Positions 24,509-32,370 of a stretch of DNA of 46,173 nt are shown here, piece by piece. A model generated the notes under the pieces. The model ran no database searches, was not told the origin of the DNA, and worked only from the letters and a program-made list of their open reading frames with translations. Every line of letters begins with the position of its first letter. The stretch's first letter is position 1. A program made the translations under genes and the position numbers. Source of the DNA: Lachnospiraceae bacterium (GTDB taxonomy: Bacteria; Bacillota; Clostridia; Lachnospirales; Lachnospiraceae); the NCBI GenBank assembly GCA_021202075.1, contig JAJQDT010000161.1, positions 29,419 through 75,591 on the forward strand, written 5' to 3'.

Positions 24509-24973
24509 TTACTGATCATTCAGAACTTCCAGTATGCCATCATACAAAGCACTGGTATCCTGAGTCCCCGACCAGTTGAAGACGGCGCGGGTTCCATCCG
24601 TTTGATCAACCAGAAGATAATTGTCTGCCTTTGAAGTGATGCAAAGCGTATATTCTCCCAGTTCTGCACTCTCATATTCCCCATACTGATAGTTTCCGAT
24701 CGTGCCTCCCGAAAGACATTCCCCCATCTCCAGCTCATCCATCAGCTGTATCTCTTCAATCTCATCATATTTAATTGTGAGGGAAAAATCCTCGTAAGTC
24801 ATGGTAATTCCGCCATCTTCAGCAGAAAGCTTCATGGTAGAGTTCCTGCCTCTCCTGCCAAATACAAGCGCGATCACAGCTACGACGGCAATGATCGCCA
24901 CGATCTGTTTTAACCAGCTAAACTTCCGGGGCTCTGTCTGTCCTCCCTGCTGGCTTTCCTGAAACTGTGCCAT
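24509..24973 (-). CDS. single-span membrane protein with an extracytoplasmic beta-rich domain, function unknown
   Basis: 154 aa from the ATG at 24973 (GGAGGG 7 nt upstream). A Gln-rich N-terminal tail is followed by one transmembrane helix (about residues 24-42, IVAIIAVVAVIALVF) and an RRGR stop. The remaining ~110 residues look like a PH-like or small beta domain (GITMTYEDFSLTIKYDEIEE). It is divergent from the second lysR, and the two promoters overlap. No family could be named with certainty. Confidence 0.7.
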   Translation of the reverse strand: MAQFQESQQGGQTEPRKFSWLKQIVAIIAVVAVIALVFGRRGRNSTMKLSAEDGGITMTYEDFSLTIKYDEIEEIQLMDELEMGECLSGGTIGNYQYGEYESAELGEYTLCITSKADNYLLVDQTDGTRAVFNWSGTQDTSALYDGILEVLNDQ

Positions 24974-25034
24974 TGCACTCCCTCCTGCCATTTATTTTCT
25001 GCATTCTGTACCAAATTCAAAAATCTTGTTCCTT

Positions 25035-25063
25035 TTGACATTATATCACTTATTTGTTATACT
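25035..25063 (+). promoter_or_regulatory. near-consensus promoter of the second lysR, overlapping a divergent promoter
   Basis: TTGACA (25035-25040), 17-nt spacer, TATACT (25058-25063). On the minus strand a TATAAT at 25040-25045 could be the -10 box of the 24973 gene; it overlaps the -35 region of this promoter, so the two promoters may exclude one another. Confidence 0.75.
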
Positions 25064-25149
25064 TTCTATAGCATTTATTCTGTCCGAAGCAACTGCATTT
25101 TATCATTGCGCCGTCCCGTCGGCGCTCTGTCCGGAAATGAGGTGAATTC

Positions 25150-26013
25150 ATGGAACTGAACTATATCAACGAATTCCTTGTTCTCGCACATGTGCTGCAC
25201 TTTCAGGAGGCAGCCGATCAGCTTTTTATCGGTCAGTCTTCCCTCTCCAAGCACATCAAATCCATTGAGACGGAGCTGGGGAGCGATCTGTTTATCCGCT
25301 CGAAAAAAGGGGTTACCCTGTCCGATTTTGGAAAAGCATGGCTGCCTTACGCAGAACAGATTTCAAACACACAGCGCGAGTACACGCAGAACCTGCTTGG
25401 CAAAGAATCCATCATACCGGAGGTCAACATCGGATACATTCCTCTTGTAACGCTCTACAATTTCATGCCCTTCTTCAAGGATTACAAGAAAAAAAATCCC
25501 CATTGCCGGTATTCCTTCCTGCAGGGAAGTGCCCGCGAGCTGCTCGACTGGCTTCAGCAGAAGAAAGTGGATTTCGTTCTGACCGGGGATTCCGATTTCC
25601 CGGAGGAATTATATAAAAAACAATTCTATACCTGCGATACCCTCTCCGTGGTACTGCCCGAGTCACATCCACTCGCAGAGAAAAAGTCGGTCACACTGGA
25701 AGAATTAAAAAATGACTCCCTGATCGAATTTCACCACATGAACGCACTTCGCCGTGTAATTCAGAATGCGGATCCTTCGTTTGACCTTCATACCTCCATT
25801 GCGGTAGACAAAGCGTCCGTATTATTCGATCTGGTACAAAAGGGGCTTGGGCTTTCCATCCTTACCAACAATATGGCTTCGCACCTGAAGCTGGACGGCA
25901 CGGTGATCCGCCCGATCGCCCCGGACATTTTTTATGAAATCTATATGGTTTATCCGATCAAAAAGACCGCTGCGGTGGCAAAGGAATTTGCCGCTTACCT
26001 GCAGGATCTGTAA
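25150..26013 (+). CDS. LysR-family transcriptional regulator (second)
   Basis: 287 aa; GAGGTG upstream of the ATG. The helix-turn-helix is FQEAADQLFIGQSSLSKHIK and the effector domain opens VNIGYIPLVTLYNFMPFF, with GLGLSILTNN near residue 240. N-terminal similarity to the first LysR (YINEFLVLAH versus YLNEFVVLAQ) suggests a paralogous pair. It is divergent from the small membrane protein gene. Its targets cannot be told. Confidence 0.92.
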   Translation: MELNYINEFLVLAHVLHFQEAADQLFIGQSSLSKHIKSIETELGSDLFIRSKKGVTLSDFGKAWLPYAEQISNTQREYTQNLLGKESIIPEVNIGYIPLVTLYNFMPFFKDYKKKNPHCRYSFLQGSARELLDWLQQKKVDFVLTGDSDFPEELYKKQFYTCDTLSVVLPESHPLAEKKSVTLEELKNDSLIEFHHMNALRRVIQNADPSFDLHTSIAVDKASVLFDLVQKGLGLSILTNNMASHLKLDGTVIRPIAPDIFYEIYMVYPIKKTAAVAKEFAAYLQDL

Positions 26014-26019
26014 GATTTA

Positions 26020-26100
26020 TAGATTCCCTGAAATCTGTAAGTTCATGAAGTCTGTAAGTTCTGTAGATTCCGTAAGCTCGTGAAATCTGCAGGTTTTACG
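26020..26100. repeat. degenerate direct repeats after the second lysR
   Basis: Short units of the type ctgtaagttcatgaagt and ctgtaagttctgtagatt recur three to four times with many changes. No coding function is seen. Confidence 0.5.
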
Positions 26101-26163
26101 TATTCTGCGGAAGACCTGCCCCTGTATGATTATCAATCGGAATGTCTCCCTGCCCGGCTCTGT

Positions 26164-26203
26164 GCAGTCGGACAGGGAGAGTTCTCTCTTCCTGTCCGAC
26201 TGC
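26164..26203. other. long perfect hairpin between convergent genes
   Basis: GCAGTCGGACAGG (26164-26176) and CCTGTCCGACTGC (26191-26203) form a perfect 13-bp stem, with GAGAG/CTCTC partly pairing inside the 14-nt loop. There is no immediate T tract, so it is only a possible bidirectional transcription barrier between lysR and the Nif3 gene. Confidence 0.6.
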
Positions 26204-26225
26204 CGTTCCAAATCGCGTGTATTCT

Positions 26226-27071
26226 TTATTTTGTAATATAGGAAAAGCTGTCCCCGGACTGTACATATTTCATCGGAACATCCGATCCGATCACTCGCGG
26301 AAGATACTGAATCATATACCGCATTCCGAGTTCCTCTACATTAAAATGCCCCATCTCCAGAATGGTTTTCGGCATATTCTCCGCACAGGAATCGCGGATG
26401 TAGGCGCTGAGCGTCCAGTCGATGATTTCAAACGGAATCAGCACATCCGCCTGTTGCATGCGCACCTTTTTGATCGTCTCATTGTCCGGGATTTCCTTTT
26501 TGTTTCCAAACGGCCTTGCGCCCTGCACATGCTCACAGAAGAAGACTCTGCGCACGACGGTATCGCGGCTTCCGACTACACGGATTCCGGATATATTCAG
26601 CTTTTCCATCAGGAACTCAGCCAGCTCAGGAACCGTCGTCTGCGGAATCTCATACAGCAGCGGTTTTTTCTTATCACCGACGACATAATCCTTCCAGCCA
26701 AGTTCATTCATAATTCCGTAGAAAATACCGTCCGTATTCTGTCCGCCATGTCCGCCGTGAATATGGTCGTGGTCTCTGTAAACCACAATCTGATTGTCCT
26801 CCAGCAGTCGTTTCTTCTCCTCATACACCGGGTCGCCATTCAGCCAGTCCGTCGTGTCCTCATGGCTGTAGAAAAGCGGCTCATGACAGATGATCAGGTT
26901 TGCCTTTTCTTCAATTGCCTTCCGGATCACCTCGGTGGACGCAAAGCACGTCATGATAATCCCGGTACATTCCGCCTCGGCATCCCCGATTTTTACAACA
27001 TCACAGGTCTCGGGCCGCTCAAGCGGCGGGTGGAATTCTTCCAGCTTCTGAATAATTTCTGCTATTTTCAT
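26226..27071 (-). CDS. Nif3/YqfO-like dinuclear metal-centre protein
   Basis: 281 aa. LIICHEPLFYSHE near residue 58, RDHDHIHGG near residue 98 and a late GHFNVEELGM segment match the histidine/acid ligands of the Nif3 family, which forms toroidal hexamers binding two metals per subunit. Family members are often tied to GTP cyclohydrolase I-like or metal-handling roles, mostly unproven. It has its own promoter at 27149-27177. Downstream of a flavoprotein/ferredoxin pair; a functional link is not shown. Confidence 0.85.
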   Translation of the reverse strand: MKIAEIIQKLEEFHPPLERPETCDVVKIGDAEAECTGIIMTCFASTEVIRKAIEEKANLIICHEPLFYSHEDTTDWLNGDPVYEEKKRLLEDNQIVVYRDHDHIHGGHGGQNTDGIFYGIMNELGWKDYVVGDKKKPLLYEIPQTTVPELAEFLMEKLNISGIRVVGSRDTVVRRVFFCEHVQGARPFGNKKEIPDNETIKKVRMQQADVLIPFEIIDWTLSAYIRDSCAENMPKTILEMGHFNVEELGMRYMIQYLPRVIGSDVPMKYVQSGDSFSYITK

Positions 27072-27148
27072 GGTCGTTTTCTCCTTTATTTTCCCTTTTA
27101 TGTAAAAATGACTTGCTTCGCTTCCGCGTTTCCTTCTGTCAGCTGCTT

Positions 27149-27177
27149 ATTATACTGTATTCTGCCGGAATTTGCCA
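27149..27177 (-). promoter_or_regulatory. promoter of the Nif3-like gene
   Basis: Minus strand TGGCAA (27172-27177), 17-nt spacer, TATAAT (27149-27154), 78 nt upstream of the ATG at 27071. Confidence 0.55.
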
Positions 27178-27279
27178 GGCAATCGTCCGAATGGACGGAC
27201 GCTGTATACTATATCCCGTTCTTTGCCAAAAATCAAGGCCGCAGATTCTCACCGGGTTATGCGCCTCGCCGGGTTATGT

Positions 27280-27582
27280 TCACGGCAGCTTTCCGTTTGT
27301 CAGCTCTGTCAGCACACCCGGCTCTGTGACAACCATACGGTTCATCGGAGAAGTCGTCACTCCGCGAAATGCGGTAATCGGATATCCGTAGGTGTCATTT
27401 GAAATCCCCAGGCAATGCCCCTTGCAGTTCAGATAACACTGTCCGCAGCTCTGACAGTTCTCCGGATAGGCCAGCACGGATTTATGTGCCGCTTCGTCAA
27501 AATAAAACACATCCAGCGGGCAGATCTCCACACAGGTCTGACAGCCAATGCACCGGTTTAAATCAATTCTTACTACACTCAT
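27280..27582 (-). CDS. 2x[4Fe-4S] ferredoxin subunit of the second flavoprotein
   Basis: 100 aa from the ATG at 27582 (AGGGGGG upstream), which overlaps the flavoprotein stop as ATGA. Clusters are Cys11/14/17/21 and Cys43/46/49/53. The C-terminal ~40 residues form a tail without cysteines. It resembles AprB-type partners and should relay electrons for the flavoprotein encoded just upstream. Confidence 0.9.
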   Translation of the reverse strand: MSVVRIDLNRCIGCQTCVEICPLDVFYFDEAAHKSVLAYPENCQSCGQCYLNCKGHCLGISNDTYGYPITAFRGVTTSPMNRMVVTEPGVLTELTNGKLP

Positions 27583-29552
27583 GATCTTCCCCCCTGGCCC
27601 CATTGTTTTTTCGGCGCTTCAAATCCTTTCAGTTCCGGTTCACCCGGGAAATAATAAATGTATCTGGAATTATATGCTTCCTCCCGGTTGCCGGCCCACT
27701 CATCCGGAACCGGAATTTTCTCAGCAGAAATCGTGCCGTCCAACATCCTTCTCTGCACAATGTAGCAAAGGTAATTCTCATCATCCCGATACGGATAATC
27801 CTCCCGGTACATGCCGCCCCTGCTCTCTTTCCGCTCCAGACTTGCGCGGAGCTTTAATTCCGCCGAGAGCACCTTATGCTTCATTTCGATGCAAAGCCTC
27901 AGATCATGGCTTGTCCCGGCCTGCAGCTTCGGCACTACATGGTCGCGCATATACTCCACCTGCACCAGCGCCGCTTTGAGCGTTTCCTCACTTTTGGCCA
28001 CGCTGACCCAGTACGGCGCCATGATCGAATGCAGCACATCGCGCGCCCAGTTCGGGTCAAATCCGCTCTTGCGCTTCAGCGGCTCCAGTATTTCTTCCTT
28101 CTTCGCCGCGATCTGTTCCGCCGGAATCTCAGTAAATTCCTCCCCCGCCGCATATACCGCCGCCGCTTTCCCGGCGTGGTCTCCATCGATGGATGTAAAG
28201 CAGGAGGTAAAGCCAACGCCACAGGGATACGCCGCGCCGGAAGGCGAAGTCGCATGAATCCCGTCGCCGGCCACATAAAGTCCTGCAAGCCCGGTGGCTC
28301 CATCGGTATCCTCAAGCCCACAGAATACCCCCGATGTCAGATGACAGCACATACCAGTCGCCGCACCGGCCAGCGCACTCGCCGCCACCGGCGTGCTCAT
28401 TTTGCCGGAACGGATTTCCTCCGGATCCGTCTCATAGACGCGGGAGCCTCCCCGCCTGGTGTAGCTCGCAGTCGCGACATCCTGTATCTCACTTCCGTCT
28501 GCCTGCGCGACGCCGTTGACCGCCTTTTTTACACGGCCCATCGCCATAATGTTTCCCTTCGACGCCGCGTAATCCACCACATTCGATTTGTCCACATCAC
28601 CGCCGCAAAGCCAGATGTTTTCCAGATATTGCCAGTGATTGTCAAGGAATACATTTCCGGGCGCCTGGCTGGAGGTTGTGTGAAAATCCTCAAATTCCTT
28701 CCCCATAATCGGAAGTCCGTGCTCATATGCCATATACTCGCCGTCAAACGTATCTCCCCCGACCGGATACCCGGTCGGCTTATAACTTCCGCCGCCAGTC
28801 GCCATCACAACGGCTTTTGCCCGGACGCTAATGATCTGTCCGCTCGGTACATGCAAAGCCATCACGCCGCAGATTTTCTCCGTCTGTTCCCCTTCCCTGG
28901 TGGAATCCTCTCCCGGGGCGAAGCCGTTTACAGCCGGCGCTCCCGGAACGAAGCCGTTTGCGTAAGCCTCTCCCGCCGCGAAGCCGTTTGAAACCGGCGC
29001 TCCCGGGACGGTCAGAAGATCCGTCGCCATGGTATGCTCCAGATATGGGATCTCATACCGGTCCAGGACCTCCATCCATCGTTTATGGCGGTCAAATTTA
29101 TCAAACATCTCGCGGTATCCGGCAAAATCTTCCCGCTCATAAAAATCTCCCGCCTCCGATGCTTTCGGGTACTGGGCAAGAATTCCCCATTCCGAAAGGC
29201 GCTGGTAGATTCCTTTTGATTCCTTCAGCCAGCAGTCATACCAGCGCAGATTGCAAAGATAATCCCCGCCTCTCATCATCGCTTCTTTAAAAGCATCCTC
29301 ATCGTCTCCGCGCTCCGGGTCAAACCAGCGAAAGCTGGACGGCCAGGGAGACAGACCCGAATATCCCGGTTTTCCCTTATCGAGCACAATCACCGTCTGC
29401 CCCGCTTCCCTTGCGGATACCGCCGCGTTCAGTCCCGCAAATCCGCAGCCAATCACTGCAACGTCCGCCCGATACTGCTCCTCATATGGACACTTTACTT
29501 CCTTCGGCCTTGGCAGCTCCATCACACGCGGCGCTCCCTCTCTTCCATTCAT
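27579..29552 (-). CDS. second AprA/FrdA-like FAD-dependent oxidoreductase with an in-frame repeat insertion
   Basis: 657 aa; AAAGGAG before the ATG. The FAD motif VIGCGFAGLNAAVSAREAG starts near residue 33. MATGGGSYKPTGYPVGGD (near 250) and GLYVAGDGIHATSPSGAAY (near 425) are family-typical. Residues about 181-217 are a tandem insertion of NGF.PG and NGFAAGE-like units, absent from relatives as I recall them. Substrate unknown. It differs clearly from the first flavoprotein (4086-6122) apart from the superfamily motifs. It forms a pair with the ferredoxin and lies downstream of the flavodiiron-like fusion. Confidence 0.85.
   Translation of the reverse strand: MNGREGAPRVMELPRPKEVKCPYEEQYRADVAVIGCGFAGLNAAVSAREAGQTVIVLDKGKPGYSGLSPWPSSFRWFDPERGDDEDAFKEAMMRGGDYLCNLRWYDCWLKESKGIYQRLSEWGILAQYPKASEAGDFYEREDFAGYREMFDKFDRHKRWMEVLDRYEIPYLEHTMATDLLTVPGAPVSNGFAAGEAYANGFVPGAPAVNGFAPGEDSTREGEQTEKICGVMALHVPSGQIISVRAKAVVMATGGGSYKPTGYPVGGDTFDGEYMAYEHGLPIMGKEFEDFHTTSSQAPGNVFLDNHWQYLENIWLCGGDVDKSNVVDYAASKGNIMAMGRVKKAVNGVAQADGSEIQDVATASYTRRGGSRVYETDPEEIRSGKMSTPVAASALAGAATGMCCHLTSGVFCGLEDTDGATGLAGLYVAGDGIHATSPSGAAYPCGVGFTSCFTSIDGDHAGKAAAVYAAGEEFTEIPAEQIAAKKEEILEPLKRKSGFDPNWARDVLHSIMAPYWVSVAKSEETLKAALVQVEYMRDHVVPKLQAGTSHDLRLCIEMKHKVLSAELKLRASLERKESRGGMYREDYPYRDDENYLCYIVQRRMLDGTISAEKIPVPDEWAGNREEAYNSRYIYYFPGEPELKGFEAPKKQWGQGGRS
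28905..29012 (-). repeat. in-frame tandem repeat in the second flavoprotein
   Basis: About three to four units of 27-33 nt, each containing gcgaagccgttt or acgaagccgttt. Translated as alternating NGF(V/A)PG and NGFAAGE type segments, residues about 181-217. Confidence 0.75.
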
Positions 29553-29817
29553 CCTGCGCTCCTTTCATTGCTTGAATCTGTCTTATCTGTTTGTTCTCCG
29601 TTCTTTCATTGTGCCTGACACGTTCTGTACCGTCATCTATTACGCCAGGCAAACTCTGTTCAGCCATCCATTGCGCCAGATGCAGTTCTGTGCCGCCATC
29701 CTTTTCGCCTGACACAATTCTCTATCGTCATCTATTGCACCGGGCAAACTCTGTTCAGCCATCCATTACGCCGGATGTATTCAGTACAGCCATCCATTTT
29801 CATACGTCCACGCAATA
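29553..29817. repeat. intergenic region with a 95-bp-period direct repeat
   Basis: A 49-bp sequence at 29631-29679 (starts cgtcatctattacgccaggc) recurs at 29726-29774 with three to four changes. Both contain ggcaaactctgttcagccat. Shorter fragments of the same words (ccatccatt, gccatcc) fill the rest of the gap. No gene is seen. The arrangement suggests a decayed tandem array. Confidence 0.75.
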
Positions 29818-32319
29818 TCAGAACAGCTCTCCATGCCGCGCGTGCTCCTTCACCGCCTGCGTCACCGCCGTTGTTTTATCCGGACGTCCGATGATCACCG
29901 CTCCCTGCAGGGAGCCTCCCGCAAACCAGTACTGCTCCTGGCTCTTTGAAACCTCGTCCGTCACCTTTACCAGATGGCAGGGGATTTCGCTCTGTTTGCC
30001 AGGATCGCCGATCGCGAACAGCGTCGTTCCAAAGCCCTCCAGATTCAGTCCGAAGATCTGAGACTGATATGCGGCTTTTTCTCCCGCCGCATTTGCCCCG
30101 GCCGTGCGCCCCTGATCGGACGCCTCCGCCCAGAGCTGATAATTCACACCGTCATACTGCGCGCAGTCTCCGCAGGCGTAAACATCCGGAATGTTCGTTT
30201 CCATAAACTGATTGACGACAATCGCCCGGTCCGTCAAAACACCGGCCTCCCTGGCCGCCTGTATGTTCGCCCGGTTGCCGCAGGATACGATCACAAAATC
30301 TGCCGGGAAGGTCTCGCCTGTTTTTAACCGCACCCCGGTCGCCCGATCCTCGCCTGAGATTCCTTCAATCTGAACGCCCTCCAGACAGGCGACGCCCAGA
30401 TCCGCCATTCTTTTGCGAAGCACCGCCGCAGAGTCCGCATCGGCCTGACGCCCGATGATCTGCGGCGCCGCCTCCAGAACAGTCACATGAATTCCATTTC
30501 GAAGCAGCTCATTCGCAGCCTCCAGCCCCAGGACGCCGCCGCCAATCACCACCGCATTTTTCGCGTTCGGGATCCAGCCTTTAATTTTTCTGCTGTCGCT
30601 CAGATGCCGGATCGTCACAACACCTTCTTTCTCCCAGCCGTCAAACGGCGGGATAAAGCATTCCGCTCCCGTCGCAAAAATCAGGCGGTCATAGGGAATG
30701 ATTTCTTTTGAAGTACGAACGGTCTTCTTCTCCGGGTCAACCGCTTCCGCCGATTCGCCGAGCCTCAGGCGGATCCCTTTCTCCTCAAACCATTCTGCCG
30801 AATGAATATAGAGCTCCTCCGGCGAAGCCTCCGCTATGTCCAGATTTTTCGTCAGCATCGGACGGTTGATCGGCAAATACTCCTCTGCGGACACGATCAG
30901 GATGCTCCCCGTCCGGTCTCTCTTTCGGATGGCTTCCGCAGCGCACACACCGGCCGTGCCGCCGCCCAGAATGACATACTGTAATTCCGTATCCCGGCGG
31001 TACCCCGTTTCTTCCTCCTCAACCGGCACGCACTGATCCAGCCCCACGCCGCAGACCGGGCAGGCGCCGAGCGACGCGTCAAAAATCTCTCCGCAGACGA
31101 GGCATTTTACCAGCTTCGGCTGCCTCGGATTCGGCACCTTTCTCGCACTGCAGCCGACGCCAAAGCCATAATTTCCGGCATTCGTCAGGTCATTTTCCGT
31201 CAACTCTCCTGTAAAAAAGCTGTCCTGAACACTCGTGTCAAATCCCAGAAAGTTCAGATGCGCCCGAAGCACATCCGCATTGTCCTGTATCGTGGAAAGC
31301 TTATAGAATACCGACGCCAGCTTCCCCCTACAGTCTTCCGGCCTGAGGGATGTCAGGATATCCCAGACCGCCTTCGACGGATTCCCGCAGGAGATTGTCG
31401 TCCCAAAGAGCAGAACGTCCGCAGTCTGTATCCCGCGTATCACCTGATTACGGTCCGCCGCGGAGAGATTATAGCCCGTAACATTGGTCACCAGTGCTTC
31501 TTTCAGCCCTTTCTCAACCTGCCCGGCGAAATCGATGAGCTCATTTGTCCCTTCATAGACAATCGCCACATTCGGGCGCTCCAAGTCCTCCCGGGTATGC
31601 AGCTGATAATACTCCAGCATTCTTTCGAGGTGTTCACCCGTCACTGCCGGCCCTGCGGCAGGGCAGATGGCTGTCGCATTCTGTTCCCGCACAAACGAGA
31701 CCGCACTTTTCTGCTGATCCATCCTGCCGGTAAAACCGATGTTATCGCAGAAGTCCTTCATGCCCTGCTCCCACTGGATATCCCTTTCACTTCCAGTCTC
31801 CGGAAGTTCCAGACCACTGTACAGGGAACCAAACATAGCCGCCGTATACACGCAGCGATCCGTCTGATCCAGTACAAACAGCTCCGGGCAAAATTTCTTA
31901 TCACCGATCATCCGAAGATCAAAGCTGTCCCCCAAGAAGAGCAGACTGCGGCTGCTTCGAATTTCTACACACCTGGTGTGAGACGGCAGAAACTTCTTTA
32001 ACTGATACATAACCGGATATGCCGCGATGACTTCTATCTGACTGTTTTTCTGCAAAATCCGCTGCAGGGACGCCCGGCTGTTTTCTGCGGTAAATACAAT
32101 CACCCGCTCAATCCGGTCAAAAGGAGCAATGCGCGCGATATTATCCATCCAGTATCCGGTATACGCATCCGGAACCGTTCCAATCAGAGCAAACATCTCC
32201 CCGGTCTGAACCAGATAAGAGCTCCATGCCATGCCATTCCCGGCAAAAGACTGTCCCTGGAACATACGCAGTCCAAAATCAACCACGCCGACATTCCAGA
32301 CCTTATGTTTTCCGTCCAT
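29818..32319 (-). CDS. class-F flavodiiron-like fusion: diiron-less MBL domain, flavodoxin, rubredoxin, NADH:rubredoxin reductase
   Basis: 833 aa from the ATG at 32319 (AGGTGG 6 nt upstream). The order matches class-F flavodiiron proteins: MBL-like domain (1 to about 248), flavodoxin domain (250-395), rubredoxin (Cys406, 409, 420, 423) and an FAD/NAD(P) reductase (448-833; LGGGTAGVCAAE). The diiron site is gone. HxExDH is FTAENSR (76-82), the next His region reads KKFCPEL (141-147), the ligand Asp is Ala in YTAAMFG (158-164), and the last His in the PSHGP motif is Ala in ICPAAGP (218-224). It therefore cannot reduce O2 or NO in the known way. It probably moves electrons from NADH via rubredoxin and FMN to another partner. 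Confidence 0.88.
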   Translation of the reverse strand: MDGKHKVWNVGVVDFGLRMFQGQSFAGNGMAWSSYLVQTGEMFALIGTVPDAYTGYWMDNIARIAPFDRIERVIVFTAENSRASLQRILQKNSQIEVIAAYPVMYQLKKFLPSHTRCVEIRSSRSLLFLGDSFDLRMIGDKKFCPELFVLDQTDRCVYTAAMFGSLYSGLELPETGSERDIQWEQGMKDFCDNIGFTGRMDQQKSAVSFVREQNATAICPAAGPAVTGEHLERMLEYYQLHTREDLERPNVAIVYEGTNELIDFAGQVEKGLKEALVTNVTGYNLSAADRNQVIRGIQTADVLLFGTTISCGNPSKAVWDILTSLRPEDCRGKLASVFYKLSTIQDNADVLRAHLNFLGFDTSVQDSFFTGELTENDLTNAGNYGFGVGCSARKVPNPRQPKLVKCLVCGEIFDASLGACPVCGVGLDQCVPVEEEETGYRRDTELQYVILGGGTAGVCAAEAIRKRDRTGSILIVSAEEYLPINRPMLTKNLDIAEASPEELYIHSAEWFEEKGIRLRLGESAEAVDPEKKTVRTSKEIIPYDRLIFATGAECFIPPFDGWEKEGVVTIRHLSDSRKIKGWIPNAKNAVVIGGGVLGLEAANELLRNGIHVTVLEAAPQIIGRQADADSAAVLRKRMADLGVACLEGVQIEGISGEDRATGVRLKTGETFPADFVIVSCGNRANIQAAREAGVLTDRAIVVNQFMETNIPDVYACGDCAQYDGVNYQLWAEASDQGRTAGANAAGEKAAYQSQIFGLNLEGFGTTLFAIGDPGKQSEIPCHLVKVTDEVSKSQEQYWFAGGSLQGAVIIGRPDKTTAVTQAVKEHARHGELF

Positions 32320-32370
32320 TTTACCACCTCGTCTTTCTTTTTTTGTTTTCCTCCAGCGTTCCAATCCGGA

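Noticed and set aside
26164..26203. Clear intrinsic terminator
   Set aside because: The stem is perfect, but neither strand has a T tract directly after it, so it is listed only as a hairpin.
26017..26211. Small minus-strand gene of 64 codons
   Set aside because: It is made of the degenerate repeats and the hairpin, with no RBS or recognisable motif.
29818..32319. Oxygen- or NO-reducing flavodiiron protein
   Set aside because: The domain order fits, but all diiron ligands are replaced.
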